DNA of 64,000 nt. Origin: Alentia gelatinosa. Taxonomy: Eukaryota; Annelida; Polychaeta; Phyllodocida; Polynoidae. The DNA lies in contig OX465584.1 of NCBI GenBank assembly GCA_950022655.1, forward strand, positions 3,543,694 to 3,607,693. Reading direction: 5' to 3'. Position numbers and translations under genes: made by a program. Shown here in pieces: positions 1-10,330 of this stretch. Positions within the stretch are counted from its first letter, which is position 1, and every line of letters starts with the position of its first letter. The notes beneath the pieces are model-generated. The model made no database searches. It was given only the letters and a program-made list of their open reading frames with translations, and had not been told where the DNA came from.

Positions 1-145
1 CCAAAGTGATTGTCATAGTTTTGTTTCAATCAAACCGTAAACATTTATGGGACACTTGATTTAACTCATACACAGGAAAATATGGTAAAAAAGGTTTAGA
101 ATTGGGTTTGGAGCGCCATCTAGCAGATACTGTATGAAGCATAGT
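1..145 (+). repeat. Direct repeat, left copy (145 bp)
   Basis: The first 145 bases of the window recur without a visible mismatch at 2153-2297. The left copy may extend beyond the window edge. The two copies enclose about 2.0 kb with no recognisable open frame for a transposase or polyprotein. Identity over 145 bases implies a recent event, either a tandem duplication or terminal repeats of a small non-autonomous element. Confidence 0.9.
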
Positions 146-1261
146 ATCACTCTCCCTTGCAGAGGTTTAGCTACAATCCCCATGCTCTCAATGGAATGAG
201 AATGCGAATGGAGAGTGCGTAACTTGTACAGGTGCGCTTGGATCGACCTGCGAAGACGATTTTTGTCTTGTTTTGCCCATTTTGGAATATGTATGTTATT
301 CCACATAGTTAGATCCTTTTCATAAAACTTTAGGTTATGTCAGCGATCGCCAGTCAGATCTTTTTTGTACAGTAAAATATAGAAAAAAACGAAAAGTCAA
401 GGCCAACATGGGGATCGAACTCCCTACACCTGCATCCCTAGCCGAAGACTTTGCTGACTGCTCCATAGTGCTAGATGTATGACGTGGGTCAAATACTTAG
501 TGTGGTGGTGGGTTGGGGAATCAGCGGAGTTTTGAAAGAGCTACAAGATGGGTTCATTCATGTAAAACATGACATGTTTTTTGTATTGCTTTTACAACTG
601 CAATGCTATTCCTATTGAATAAAACTTTGCCCATGTAAAACTGGTGTTTTGACTTGTATTAGTTAAGATGAGAGAATTTTCTCATATGTACATTATTCTA
701 TTTGAGTCTAATAATGATCGATATTCATGAAATTCATCATTTGTCTTTGCGGTTCTAATTAATCAAAGGAATAAATGACAATTTTCCTTTTAGATTAGAA
801 CCCATGGCAATTTCTTGAAAATTGAATATGAAGATCTCCAAGTATTGTAGAACACATATCTAATTTAATAATTGGAGGTCGTCGTGCTAGTTTTTGATTT
901 AGATATTAATAATATAACAATGTTATAACAGTATGATGGATATTAGCCACACAAAACCTGAGTCATTCCGGTTCAATTAAAAGTTTATTGATGATAAGTG
1001 ATGAGTACAGACAAGCTGATGGTATGAGTGATAGATGATTGTATTAAAAACTCAAAATTATAAAAAAATAAATAAATAAATATGCAGTACTATATGTTTG
1101 AATATAAAAAGATCTATATGTGAAAGTAGAATTTCTGACAATTACTTAACAAATCTACATGTATATGACATTCTTCAAAGAGCTACACATGTTGATAAAG
1201 ATGATATGATATTATTCCCAAATCAGTGCTAAAGATCTATTAGGAGAGTAAGAAACAATAT
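146..1261. other. AT-rich stretch without recognised gene
   Basis: I see no convincing exon here. Around 405-470 on the minus strand there is a tRNA-like stretch (a T-arm-like GGGAGTTCGATCCCC preceded by possible D-arm and anticodon-arm sequence), which may be a decayed tRNA-derived SINE. The rest is AT-rich intergenic or intronic sequence. Confidence 0.4.
405..475 (-). repeat. tRNA-like fragment, possible SINE head
   Basis: Read on the minus strand this contains GGGAGTTCGATCCCC, a plausible T-arm with a B-box core, about 50 bases after a weak A-box-like stretch. No complete acceptor stem pairs up, so a functional tRNA gene is unlikely. A tRNA-derived SINE or tRNA relic is the better reading. 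Confidence 0.3.
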
Positions 1262-1345
1262 TCAATATTGGTTCAAGGCGGCCGCTTATTTAACCCGACC
1301 AGAGCTAACGTAGTGTGGCTCTGGTGGCCAGTGTAGCAGAGGCCA
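1262..1345 (+). repeat. Dispersed repeat, copy of the 44 kb unit
   Basis: This segment contains TTTAACCCGACCAGAGCTAA followed by a CTCTGG-GGCCAGTGTAG stretch. The same sequence occurs with a few changes at about 44275-44320 and 44650-44700, so it is a dispersed repeat. Confidence 0.7.
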
Positions 1346-1360
1346 CATGCATATCTCTAT

Positions 1361-1552
1361 ACTGTACAGTGAGTTAGTACCAGTAGAGACCCCTGGTGTC
1401 AAAGTCGGGCATGAGGCTTCACAGCTAAGTCAGAGCTCAACTGAGAATCCAGTAAAAACTGAATCTGGTACCCGAGTACGCATTGGCAAAATTGAAAACG
1501 GACCAGCGGAAAAAGTTGAGGCTGAATCTAGGTCAAATCTCTCACTCTCTTG
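1361..1552 (+). CDS. Possible exon, unknown product
   Basis: After a plausible acceptor (CTGTACAG ending at 1360) one frame stays open for about 60 codons to a stop near 1552. The other two forward frames close early. The predicted peptide is rich in Ser, Thr, Glu and Lys and hydrophilic, as a disordered protein tail would be. I recognise no family. No in-frame upstream exon was found, and it starts beside a dispersed repeat, so it may equally be chance or part of an old element. Confidence 0.25.
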
Positions 1553-1553
1553 A

Positions 1554-2152
1554 GATCATATTTTTTCAAATATCTCCGGAACGGATGGGAATTTCTGAAT
1601 GATTTTTTCACAGGTGGATCGAGCGTTTCAAGCTGGACTCATCCATACCAGTTGACATGTATATGACGTGATTTAATGTAAGAAAATCGAAAATTATTGA
1701 TTTTGAAAAATGGTAAAACTAGGTCAAATCTTTGGAGTTGTGTCATTTACTTATAAAACAAAATAGAGACATAACTGAAGAATTAAATGAAAGCTATATA
1801 TGTTGGCTTTCAGATCTTGTTTGAAATTTTGTTCAGATTGGTATATATTTGGTGTTATTAATATTTTAGACGAAGCTGATAAAAAAGAATTCTCCAATTT
1901 TCTTAAAATCAATAAAAAACACATTCAGCTTGAAAGTATCGCAATGACACTTTAGTCGTCATTAAACAAGATATAGATGTTCAATTCTGATGGATGTTTG
2001 ATGACCTGTGACTAACCACGCCTTAGGAAATAATTTTTGAAGTTGAGAGATTTCTCTCTCTTCAGTAAATGTCAGTCTCTAAATCTGTATTTCTCAATAA
2101 ATAAACACACAACTGAAACAGGTAATGGTTGAGTCATAGTAGAACAACTTTC
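1554..2152. other. No recognised feature
   Basis: AT-rich sequence between the possible exon and the second copy of the 145 bp repeat. I see no coding frame, tandem repeat or terminal inverted repeat. Confidence 0.5.
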
Positions 2153-2297
2153 CCAAAGTGATTGTCATAGTTTTGTTTCAATCAAACCGTAAACATTTAT
2201 GGGACACTTGATTTAACTCATACACAGGAAAATATGGTAAAAAAGGTTTAGAATTGGGTTTGGAGCGCCATCTAGCAGATACTGTATGAAGCATAGT
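2153..2297 (+). repeat. Direct repeat, right copy (145 bp)
   Basis: Identical by eye to bases 1-145 and in the same orientation, 2152 bases apart. The two sequences diverge immediately after base 145/2297. Confidence 0.9.
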
Positions 2298-2382
2298 CTA
2301 ACTCCTATTTTCTTGTATTTCACCTGTTATTTTGTCCCAAATAGAGGAACTACTTATGTAGAAATTGGAATGTCAATAAAAT

Positions 2383-2940
2383 GAAAGAAAGGTTCCTCCA
2401 CTAGAACCCAGAATATAGGTGCTAAGGCTTCAGCGACTAGCACCCCAAAGTCTGGTAGCAGAGACATGTCTTTACCACCCTCAACATGGCTGAAGAAGGT
2501 TCCACCCATCTGTGGTTGGATCTACACCCCAGGCCGTGGCCGGGGTAGACCCCACCGGGTGCCGGACCCTTAGAATCCCGGTCTTGTTGTTCAACGACAG
2601 ACCTTGAATCAGATGTTGGTCGGTATCTGAGATCCCAACATGTGCGTGATGTTTCAGAGCATGCTCCAACACATGTCGCCTGGTAAAGTTCCAGTAACAG
2701 GTACTTTTGTGGCTCTGGGACTCATTGCTCAACCGGCAGCCTCTGTGGCAGCCCCATGGCTGTGCTGGACATGTTGCCCAGCTCTGAGCAGGGAGAAGAA
2801 CATGTCCCGATGGAAACTGATTCGGCAGCTGGAGGTGACTTTGCTACTACCGTGGCAGAGAAGCCAGCTGAGCCAAGTAAGGGTGAAGAAACTTCAACTT
2901 CTGTCCAGCGACCTCACCACAGACTCAGAGCTGGCTAAAC
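2383..2940 (+). pseudogene. Degenerate coding patch, AT-hook-like and Ser/Glu-rich
   Basis: Three frames in succession look protein-like but are not joined. About 2383-2571 encodes a basic Pro/Gly-rich stretch with GRGRGRP (an AT-hook-like core) before a stop. About 2570-2690 in another frame encodes a Cys/His-containing stretch that faintly recalls a zinc finger and ends at a stop. From 2729 a further frame encodes a Glu/Pro/Ser-rich tail ending near 2938. This would fit a decayed nuclear-protein gene or retrocopy with frameshifts. Family membership is not established, and exons separated by very short introns are an alternative. Confidence 0.3.
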
Positions 2941-3208
2941 AGCAGCCAGAGCTTAACATACCCTCTTCTGCCTCTAAAGCATTATACTATTTGCCATAGA
3001 CTTTTCAACCCTACCCCTCTGATACTATCTATTTTTGTTTCTGGTAGTGGTGTTGTTAATTGATAGAGTCATTGAGACTAAAGAGCTACTAACAGTAACT
3101 ATGTACGTATTCCTATCGGAAGAACACGTTTGGATACGTTATCTAGTGGGGAGTGAGAATTCACCATTAAATTAATCAGAGTGTATTCCTAATCTTGTTA
3201 ATTAATCT

Positions 3209-4007
3209 GGGCCCTGTTTTTTAGTCACAACATTTGTGAGTGTCGCAGGCCTACGATCGCACAGCCCATCCACGACCTTTTTGGACGACAAAAGATGGCT
3301 GGCGTCCTATAGACGGTGTCGTAGTGCGCCACGGACGATCGCCGCTAAAAGTGTCAGCCGTCACGACAAGTATTGTGCATATATAGAGGATTTTTCCACT
3401 TCCCAACGGAAGTCATGAAATTTTAATACGAGTAAGGGGGATACATATAAACTATAATCGTACCAAAAATGGGGAAGATCGGACATACCGTTCAGAAAAT
3501 ATGAGTGTTTGAATCGGGTTATCGATCGGATATCGCACAAGCATTCTCCTAGCAGATCTTTCGTGGTACAGAGCGCGGAATCTCTGCTGGGAGAGTGAAG
3601 TAAGCGCATTCGGTGTCAACGTCTACACTGGCCACCAGAGCAGTGTATGCTATGACAAAATTCAAACGCCGATATCTTTGGCACAAGACATCCGATTTTC
3701 TTGATATTTAGTACGATCATAGGTTATATGTATACCTTACTCGTGATAAAATTTCATTGCTTAATTTCAACGGGAAGTGAAGTTGCGCATTCGGTACGAC
3801 ATGTCCAGAGTGGTCTTAGATATCCGACACTTATGGCGACACTTTCCTGTCTATTGGCCACCGAGTGTCGTGACTATAGCACACCTTTTACCTCTATGTG
3901 TCGTATCTACAGCAAGTGTCGCAGCCAGCCTAAGATCGTAGCTCTATAGCACACTGACAGCAAATATGTGTCGTAAGTTACGAATGTTGTGACTAAAAAA
4001 CAGGGCC
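3209..4007. mobile_element. hAT-like non-autonomous element (MITE), 0.8 kb
   Basis: The ends are near-perfect terminal inverted repeats of about 25 bp beginning GGCCCTGTTTTTTAGTCACA. They are flanked by an 8 bp duplication ATTAATCT at 3201-3208 and 4008-4015. An 8 bp target duplication is the hallmark of hAT-type transposases. The interior has subterminal GTGTCG-containing motifs repeated in both orientations and no transposase frame, so the element needed a transposase supplied in trans. Confidence 0.8.
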
Positions 4008-4449
4008 ATTAATCTAATCTACAAGGGGATTCCACAGGGAATTCCTTCCAATGTCATAACCACGTCAGTATATCTTAACCTAGAACGTAGGGAAGATTCT
4101 GGTATGTAGAAGTCAGTAGTATCTGGAAATATGACCTTTTATATGGCTATCTTATGCTTAATGCTAAATACCATTTAACACTCTCTCGAGTACGTTATAA
4201 TACCCAGAAGTAACACCCAAAAGTAACACTTGATATGTTACCACAATAACCACAATATTGTACCATAATTGACTATGGTACAGTAGAATTGCTTCAGAAA
4301 GCAAAAAGAATATGAGACAAGCTAAAGTACAACAAGGAAGTATGAAAATTTTGTCATAAGGACATTTTTCAAAATATCGTAATTCAATGAAAATCACAAT
4401 TCAAATACTAAATACTGTGTTCTAGATGAGAGAATTTTTGTACTTACAG

Positions 4450-4493
4450 GGTATGAATGCTGGTGCAGAAAACGTCTGTAATGTGACAATTAC
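4450..4493 (+). CDS. SEA-domain membrane protein, exon a (44 nt micro-exon)
   Basis: A 44 nt exon bounded by acceptor CTTACAG and donor GTGAGTT. It begins in phase 0 and ends with two bases of a codon, which the first base of the exon at 4885 completes. The peptide ends in a VTIT beta-strand that would directly precede the GS autoproteolysis site of a SEA domain encoded by the next exon. Earlier exons, including the first half of the SEA domain, were not found in the window. The call rests on the exact phase fit and on domain continuity. Confidence 0.5.
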
Positions 4494-4884
4494 GTGAGTT
4501 TCTAAGAATCCTTTATTTTGAGTCACAACAGACATCATCAGACATCTCCATGTGATCTCTTGACTGACAATCATCATTCTGTCATCAACTGCCACTACTT
4601 CACAACCATTGTTTATTAATCATCACATGGTGCAATTTTATATGAAGTTACATGAGTGAAGTTTTTCTTGATCGTCAATTTCAGGAAATATTGTTAGAGG
4701 TTTCTGCATGTTTTCGAATTATCATCTTGCTGGTTATTGTTCTCTTCTAAATATCCCCTTAATACTGTAAGCAGATTTATAATTACTCTTGTTGGATTTG
4801 AAAATGTTAGCAATCATATGTGTGGCATACAATAATAACACTCATTCTTATTAAACATTAATGAGCTGTTGCATCTATTTATAG

Positions 4885-5030
4885 GATGGGAAGCATTCTC
4901 TTTAAAATGGTGCTACAATTTACTTCAGAAGAAATCCTACTTGCTAAGATTAATGATGTGTATACAAAGGTAAAATTACTTGCACAAACAAATGGAATTC
5001 TTCTGCCTGATGGAATAAGAACTACACCAT
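4885..5030 (+). CDS. SEA-domain membrane protein, exon b
   Basis: Bounded by acceptor TTTATAG and donor GTGAGTGC. It encodes about 48 residues that fit the C-terminal half of a SEA domain: a GSILF strand matching the G|SVVV cleavage motif of SEA domains, a second strand (MVLQF), a helix with EEILLAKIND, then a closing GILLPDG segment. SEA domains of mucin-like and receptor-type proteins cleave themselves autocatalytically at this G-S bond and stay non-covalently associated on the outer cell surface. The exon ends with one base of a codon and splices in frame to the exon at 8274. The family is assigned from motif shape, not from a search. Confidence 0.6.
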
Positions 5031-5475
5031 GTGAGTGCAATTCTCTTGCCTGTTCTAAAACAATGTATTGTAGCTCCTTATTTATTTTAGATATCATCTT
5101 AAAAACAACTTGAAGCTGAAAAATGGATTGTTAAGTCTAGACTCTACCCTTAGTTAGGGTAGACCTTAAAAATAGGTTACTCATGGCCTTTGGTCAGGGG
5201 TAGTCATTGCCCCCTCTGGTGTCCCCCTCTACCGCGCCTCGGGGGCGCCCCTCCTGCCCCCTCGCAGCTTTCACACCTACCACGCAGTCACGTGGTCGAC
5301 CCTGGTCCGGACCCCAGTCTCACTTCTACTCCAACCTCCCTGCAGTACACACGTACTCCACACTTTTTCTCGTCCTTTTTGGCCTTGTGCCCGCAGCCTT
5401 ATTACTCCACGAGTAAAAGGACGGCACATCCATACTGACCATGATAGTTAGGGAACTTCACAAGCAGAAGTCAAC

Positions 5476-6377
5476 ATGCCGAAAACCCGTAGCAATCCAG
5501 AACCCGGTACCTCCAAAGCCCCCGAGGGAGACGGAGCATCGGAGGCCACACTGAAGGGGTTGGTGGAACAGGGAAATACGGACCACGTGGAGTCCGTATC
5601 TGACCATGGATCGTCTGTAAAGACGTCGAGGATCCTAGCCCTCGAAACCAACATGACGGCGATGACCATGAAAATCGACGGGTTGATGGATGCCATCATG
5701 AAGATGTCGCGGCAACGGTCGCGAGGATCGGACAAGGGATTTGGCGAATGACCAGGCTTCGCGGCTACCTGCACCACGGCAACTACGAGACCGCTACGTA
5801 TCCGAGGATTATCTCCAACGGGAGATGGATCGCGAGGCCCTATGGCACGAAAAGAAGGCCGGTAAGCTCACCACTGATTTGTCTACCAACCGTTTGATCT
5901 CTAAGCCGTATATGTACATTGACCGTGAGAGGGTTTATACCATCTCACAGAAACTTGAGGTTAGGGGTGCTCTGGGCCCCCTCGGGCGCATTCCTTATGA
6001 TGATGGAGGACAACCGGGCAGTGCGGGACGAGAGCCGTCGGGACCTGTATCGGCATCTCAGTCAGGTGACCACCGACGCCCAGACACGGCCGTGGGCCGC
6101 GGTTAGACGCTGGTCCAACTACATCTTTGACCAGGTCGAGGCCGGGAGGATTTATTGGTCTGACCATGTCAGGATACAAGATGAACGTGTCCGTATCGCA
6201 ATGATGGCCACGAACGTGAACGTGAACGGCCAAGATGGCGGCAAGCCCGGAGCACGGGAGCTCCCGTGCTGGGGATTCAATTCGGAGAGGGGTTGCCACC
6301 AAAGTAGCGGCCACCAGGATGGGGGTATCAAGTGGATACATGTATGGATACAGGAAGCTGTCCTACGGAGTTGGTAA
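5476..6377 (+). pseudogene. gag-like protein of the DIRS-like element, frameshifted
   Basis: It begins at ATG 5476 with a Ser/Thr/Glu-rich leader (stop near 5751), continues in a second frame from about 5741 (charged, LQREMDREALWHEKK) and a third from about 5919 to 6377. The third contains CWGFNSERGC followed by two His, matching the Cys/His knuckle seen in gag proteins of many invertebrate DIRS-like elements. A downstream Cys expected after IHV is replaced by Trp. Two frameshifts break the frame. Confidence 0.55.
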
Positions 6378-6557
6378 CGAGAGTGCTGTACCAACATCGA
6401 CAGCGGCCCCACGCCGGACACCACAGGCCGGACACTCGGTGTGTCCGACTGAAGTACTCCACCAACAAGCTTAAAAAAACGGAGCCGCCACGCCCCAGGA
6501 GTAGGCGCGGCACGAGTTACCACCCCTGCACCCGGTACGGATGCACCCCAGGTCAGG

Positions 6558-7380
6558 GTGCGACCTGCGGCCAGCGAGTGCATCAGGTGTGACGTAACAC
6601 CACCACCCCACGTGACAACAACACCGCGTGCCGGACATGTGGCGCGTGGAGGTGTCAAAACGAAGCCGCTGCTGAGAGAGGAATACACTCCCGGGGATAC
6701 TAGCGGTAACGGTGCGCAGGAGCAATTACCTCGGCAATTCCCCCGGGAGGATTTGGACAATGTGGACGCCCTTGACTTCGCTGCTGTGAGGGATGTGTGT
6801 GATACAGGAGTGCCGGTCCCCGGGCTTCGGACTGACCCCGGGGCCTTCGCTGGCCACAGGCGGGCCCACTGGCCCCAGTTCGCCGCCCCCGGGCCGCCGG
6901 GCCACGCCCACTTTTACGGAGAGGTAAAGGATACCGGGCTACCCAACGCCCTAAGTGCCCGGATTGAGCTGCCTACGGACCTCAACATCCCCGCATGGGT
7001 CCAATACCTCTCCGGGATACCCGGAAAACAAGAGCTTCTTGACTTTGTCCGGTTCGGCTTCCCCCTGGGGTACCTCGGGCCGGTGAGTGATACGCAAGGG
7101 GTAGCTATACGACGAATGGTGGCGGCCGCCCCCACGGCCACCCCTGAGGACCCGTTCCTCATGCTCGAGGACGGCTCTACGGTAACCACACGCATGCTTA
7201 CCAAGGAATGGAAACAGCTCCTCGTAACAGCATAACAGCAGACGAACTATACCCTGCACAGCCTACGCAAGGCAGCAGCGACACAGGCATTCCAGGCTGG
7301 AATGCCTGAAATCTCCATTCAATGCTACGGAGGGTGAAAGTCTAATGCCCACCGCTCCTATATCAAAGACAAAACACTTT
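6558..7380 (+). pseudogene. Reverse-transcriptase entry fused to tyrosine recombinase remnant
   Basis: One frame runs from 6558 to a stop at about 7233. Its middle (IPAWVQYLSG and FVRFGFPLGYLGP) resembles the region just before the reverse transcriptase in DIRS-type elements. It then switches abruptly to a recombinase-like DPFLMLEDGS. After the stop the same frame continues with LHSLRKAAAT (the catalytic R motif), then GG-stop-KSNAH where a Trp codon has probably become TGA, then YIK with the likely nucleophile Tyr. Catalytic architecture of DIRS/Crypton-type recombinases is known; assignment here is by motif recognition. Confidence 0.6.
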
Positions 7381-8273
7381 ATGTCACGGCCTACCACATA
7401 AAATTTCCCCATGTTAAGTCTATGCCGGGTTTTTATTAGGGGTAGGATAAAGCAGTAAACCTCGCTCTCGTTAAGTCCCTAAACAAAAAAGACTTAAATT
7501 TTCTTACCCCCCCACCCTCTCCTCATAATTGGCTTCTTGGCCATTTTTATTATCATATACAATTATCATTGTATTATCTGTCATACAATCCAACATTGTA
7601 TTACATCTTATTATACAACATTCTCATAATTGACTAATTTTCTACAGTCAATTAGTTTATGTAATATTACTTACCTCATATTAATATTTCATTTTAATAT
7701 GTCGTCCAGTAAGGTCAACATAAAATTTTATACTACTTTACTACATAAAATTCAATAAAATTTTATCTTCCCAGCTACTGCTTCTCAACTTTCATCCAGG
7801 GGTAAGGGTAATGAGGGAGTAAAAATTCAGACAGAAGAGTATGTTGTATTGCAATGAGTCAAGGAACTGAACAGATTTTAATGACAGACGGAGGATTTTA
7901 TATACAGATAGCAGGTGGAATCCTGCTGCAGGTTGAGCTTGCATCAAGACCGAGATTATATATGGCATAGATATACTCATCTACATGTATCAAATCTTTG
8001 AATTATAGATAATAAAATGGGGGATTATCAGTAGAAATTTTACAACACTACATGCTCTTGATTGATCGTTTGTTAGGTATGCACCAGCCGATGAAAGAAG
8101 GATTGGAATTAGAATATCTACATTTGAAAATTAATCCAGAGCTCACATTTAAATGATGTAAGATCAATGAATAACATGTATTTTATTAAGTAGTACCACA
8201 ATGCTGATGCATAATATGTTCCTTGTTTCCTCTGACACATTAGCCTAACTACATTCACTTCTTCCTTGAACAG

Positions 8274-8613
8274 TTATTACCGATTGCAGAATCAATACAC
8301 CTGCTGGGATTCATGACTGTCCACAATTAAACACAACAGCAGCACCTGTAGAGGAACCCTCACTCATGTTAGCTGGCACTTTGATTATGATCCCTGTACT
8401 TATCATACTTGCCATATTGGTAATAATTGTGGGACAAAAACAAAAGTTCCACCAGAAGACTCCACCACAGTTTGTTGAAATTTCACAAAGACGGGCCTTT
8501 CGCCACCAAGTCTATAGCCCTGCATATTTCCCTGCATATCGTCCTCTTTGTCTCCCTGCATATCGCCGCCTTGCCTTCCGTCCTGCATATCGCCCTTGGG
8601 TTAGCCAAAGACC
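8274..8613 (+). CDS. SEA-domain membrane protein, exon c (juxtamembrane, TM, cytoplasmic)
   Basis: The acceptor TTGAACAG gives a start that restores the frame left by the 5030 donor. The peptide has a short extracellular linker with two Cys and an NTT glycosylation site, then one strongly hydrophobic segment (LAGTLIMIPV through VIIVG) of about 22 residues. A basic stop-transfer KQKFHQK follows, then a cytoplasmic tail with repeated PAY motifs (CCTGCATAT repeats in DNA). This is a type I single-pass layout, SEA outside and a short tail inside. The exon ends at AGACC|GTGAGT with two bases of a codon. The PAY repeats may be a small expansion rather than a functional motif. Confidence 0.6.
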
Positions 8614-8882
8614 GTGAGTATCACATTTATATCACATTGAACAAAAAACTAAATTTGTTATTATGAAAAGTTCATTTTTGACCCAGACACAACACTACAA
8701 ATGATTAAGACTAGGCATCTAAATGATATTTCCAAATTTCATTCTCCAAAATAGTCTATTAAAGTAAAATATTCTATTATTTTATTATATTCCTATTCAG
8801 CTGTAGTCTACTGTTGCATGCCGTTAAATACATTAGTCCACTATGAGATTCTGACTAGATCTATTCTGTAATTTCATTTTAG

Positions 8883-8892
8883 GTATTTCTAA
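8883..8892 (+). CDS. Possible terminal codons of the SEA gene
   Basis: A pyrimidine-rich acceptor (TTTCATTTTAG) at 8882 would join the previous exon in frame, add a Pro-Tyr-Phe end and reach TAA at 8890-8892. This is weak: the exon would be mostly 3' untranslated, and another acceptor downstream could be used instead. Confidence 0.25.
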
Positions 8893-9754
8893 GAAAGATT
8901 TATATAAGGAAAAACAGCATGCAATTGTGCCTTGTTGCATGACATCTTTCTACGGAATGGGACTGACTATCTATCTGTCACTCAATAGTGGTGTTATGTG
9001 GTTTTCTGAATACTACTTTAGTCTGGAGTATAGATATTTTTTAGAGAAAAAAAATTTCCTCTTTATTATATCATTAACATTTTCCTTGTGTACCATCACT
9101 AAATATGATGAAGTTATACTCTATTGAGTATAGACCATCTACAATTTTGAAGTCTATATGTTTAGTGAGCAGATCCACTTTGTTAGTTTCTTATTCATTA
9201 TAACTGATATATATTACATTTTACTTATTTCCACTGAAGAATAGATCTTGATAAGTTTTGATTTCTCTGATCAAGAATCCTCTCTCAATGTATTAGAAAA
9301 TCTAGAACCGCAGTGTAATCTCTTCCTGCAATGATTAATCATATGGTGACATCAGTGAACCTGTACCTCTCTCTATGTCTTTTATATATTATTAGGATAT
9401 CGACATAAGGCAAGCTTTCAAATTGATATCTATGTGGGCAGGGCTAGATCCTAGAAAACAAATTTTGAATGAGATATTTCTGATAAAATACATCTGAAGT
9501 TATATAAAGTCACATCTGTAGTTAATACAAGCAAGAACCATCTCAGAAAAAAATACAACAACCTGTTGATGAAATAATTATGTTACAACATACATGATGT
9601 TATCATATACCTATGCACGAAGTGAGTGTTAGTACATACCACTGTAGGGTATGTTAATTCTGTACATTCTTTGTAGTATGCAGTGTAGCTTTGTACTCAG
9701 ATAAATATTGCATGCTATGACCTCCTAAAGCGTCCTTTGACCCCACTATACCAT
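8893..9754. other. No recognised gene
   Basis: AT-rich sequence, perhaps the 3' untranslated region and downstream flank of the SEA gene. I see no coding frame or structured repeat. Confidence 0.4.
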
Positions 9755-9845
9755 ACTTCGAAGAAATGATGCAAAATGATTGGCTGATAGGCCAATGGCA
9801 CTCACCTGGGCAGAAAATTTAAAAATGGCCATCTGCAGCAGTTGA
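9755..9845 (+). repeat. Dispersed module with CCAAT-type box, copy 1
   Basis: The order of blocks (AATGATGCAA, GATTGGCTGA, GGCCA, CACT, GAAAATTTAAAAA, GCCATC) recurs in the same order at 47500-47585 with scattered differences. GATTGGCTGA is an inverted CCAAT box. It may be a repeat relic or a promoter-like module. Confidence 0.6.
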
Positions 9846-10149
9846 CGAATACAGACAAACAAGTTGATGTAACCTAGTTCAATCTTAGGTTGCTGAATGT
9901 GGGAGCGTCTTGATGGTGTGTCCGGTTTCATAAGAACTAGACATTAGACTTGGTTTTGTCCGTTCTTGCTTGCACTGTTGGTGCCGCATTTCATGTCTGT
10001 GTAACACTTTTGTCACGAAACTAGAGGAACGGGTCCATGACGTGTAGATTTGTCTAATTCTTATGTTTGGGGTCTGTCTTTTCCTAAGGGCAGCTATTTG
10101 TTTTGTCACGAAACTAGACAATCCCAATGTCTGTATGGTGTCACAGACA

Positions 10150-10330
10150 TGTCATGAAACTATTGAAACAGTTCCCGGTGAGGCATCCTAACGAGTCAGC
10201 CCTATTCGGTAGATGTGGCACCCCTTACTTGAAGCTTGCCTGAGATTAGTGAATGCCCCCTGCAGAGATATTCTTTTGTTGCCAACAAATTGTAGGCCGA
10301 TGTTCCTAAAACATTTACGACAAGTTTATA
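10150..10330 (+). repeat. Dispersed repeat family A, copy 1
   Basis: The blocks GGCATCCTAACGAGT, CGGTAGATGTGGCA, CTGAGATTAGTGAATGCC and TTGTTGCCAACAAATTG recur inverted at 20745-20900. The first blocks recur in the same orientation at about 46385-46480. Neither end nor mechanism was determined. Confidence 0.65.

Larger units (their letters stand above)
5178..7822 (+). mobile_element. DIRS-like tyrosine-recombinase retroelement, internally deleted and decayed
   Basis: The order is a Pro-rich leader (5178-5470), gag-like frames with a Cys/His knuckle (5476-6377), a short stretch resembling the entry to a DIRS-type reverse transcriptase, then the C-terminal half of a tyrosine recombinase (about 7130-7380), and an AT-rich 3' end. 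The core of the reverse transcriptase and RNase H is missing, so this copy is internally deleted. The 5' and 3' ends both match the inverted copy at 61440-61912, which helps set the boundaries. Frameshifts and in-frame stops make it non-functional. Exact termini and any duplication were not resolved. Confidence 0.65.
5031..8273 (+). other. Intron of the SEA gene hosting a DIRS-like element
   Basis: The inferred 3.2 kb intron runs from donor GTGAGTGC to an acceptor with a pyrimidine-rich stretch ending TTGAACAG. Most of it is the retroelement at about 5178-7822, which lies in the same orientation as the gene. The rest is AT-rich and has no recognised signal. Confidence 0.55.

Noticed and set aside
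405..475. Functional tRNA gene on the minus strand
   Set aside because: Only the T-arm is convincing; no acceptor stem or complete cloverleaf could be paired.
8290..8613. Acceptor GATTGCAG at 8289 for the transmembrane exon
   Set aside because: It puts the exon out of frame with the SEA exon; the acceptor TTGAACAG at 8273 has a better pyrimidine tract and restores the frame.
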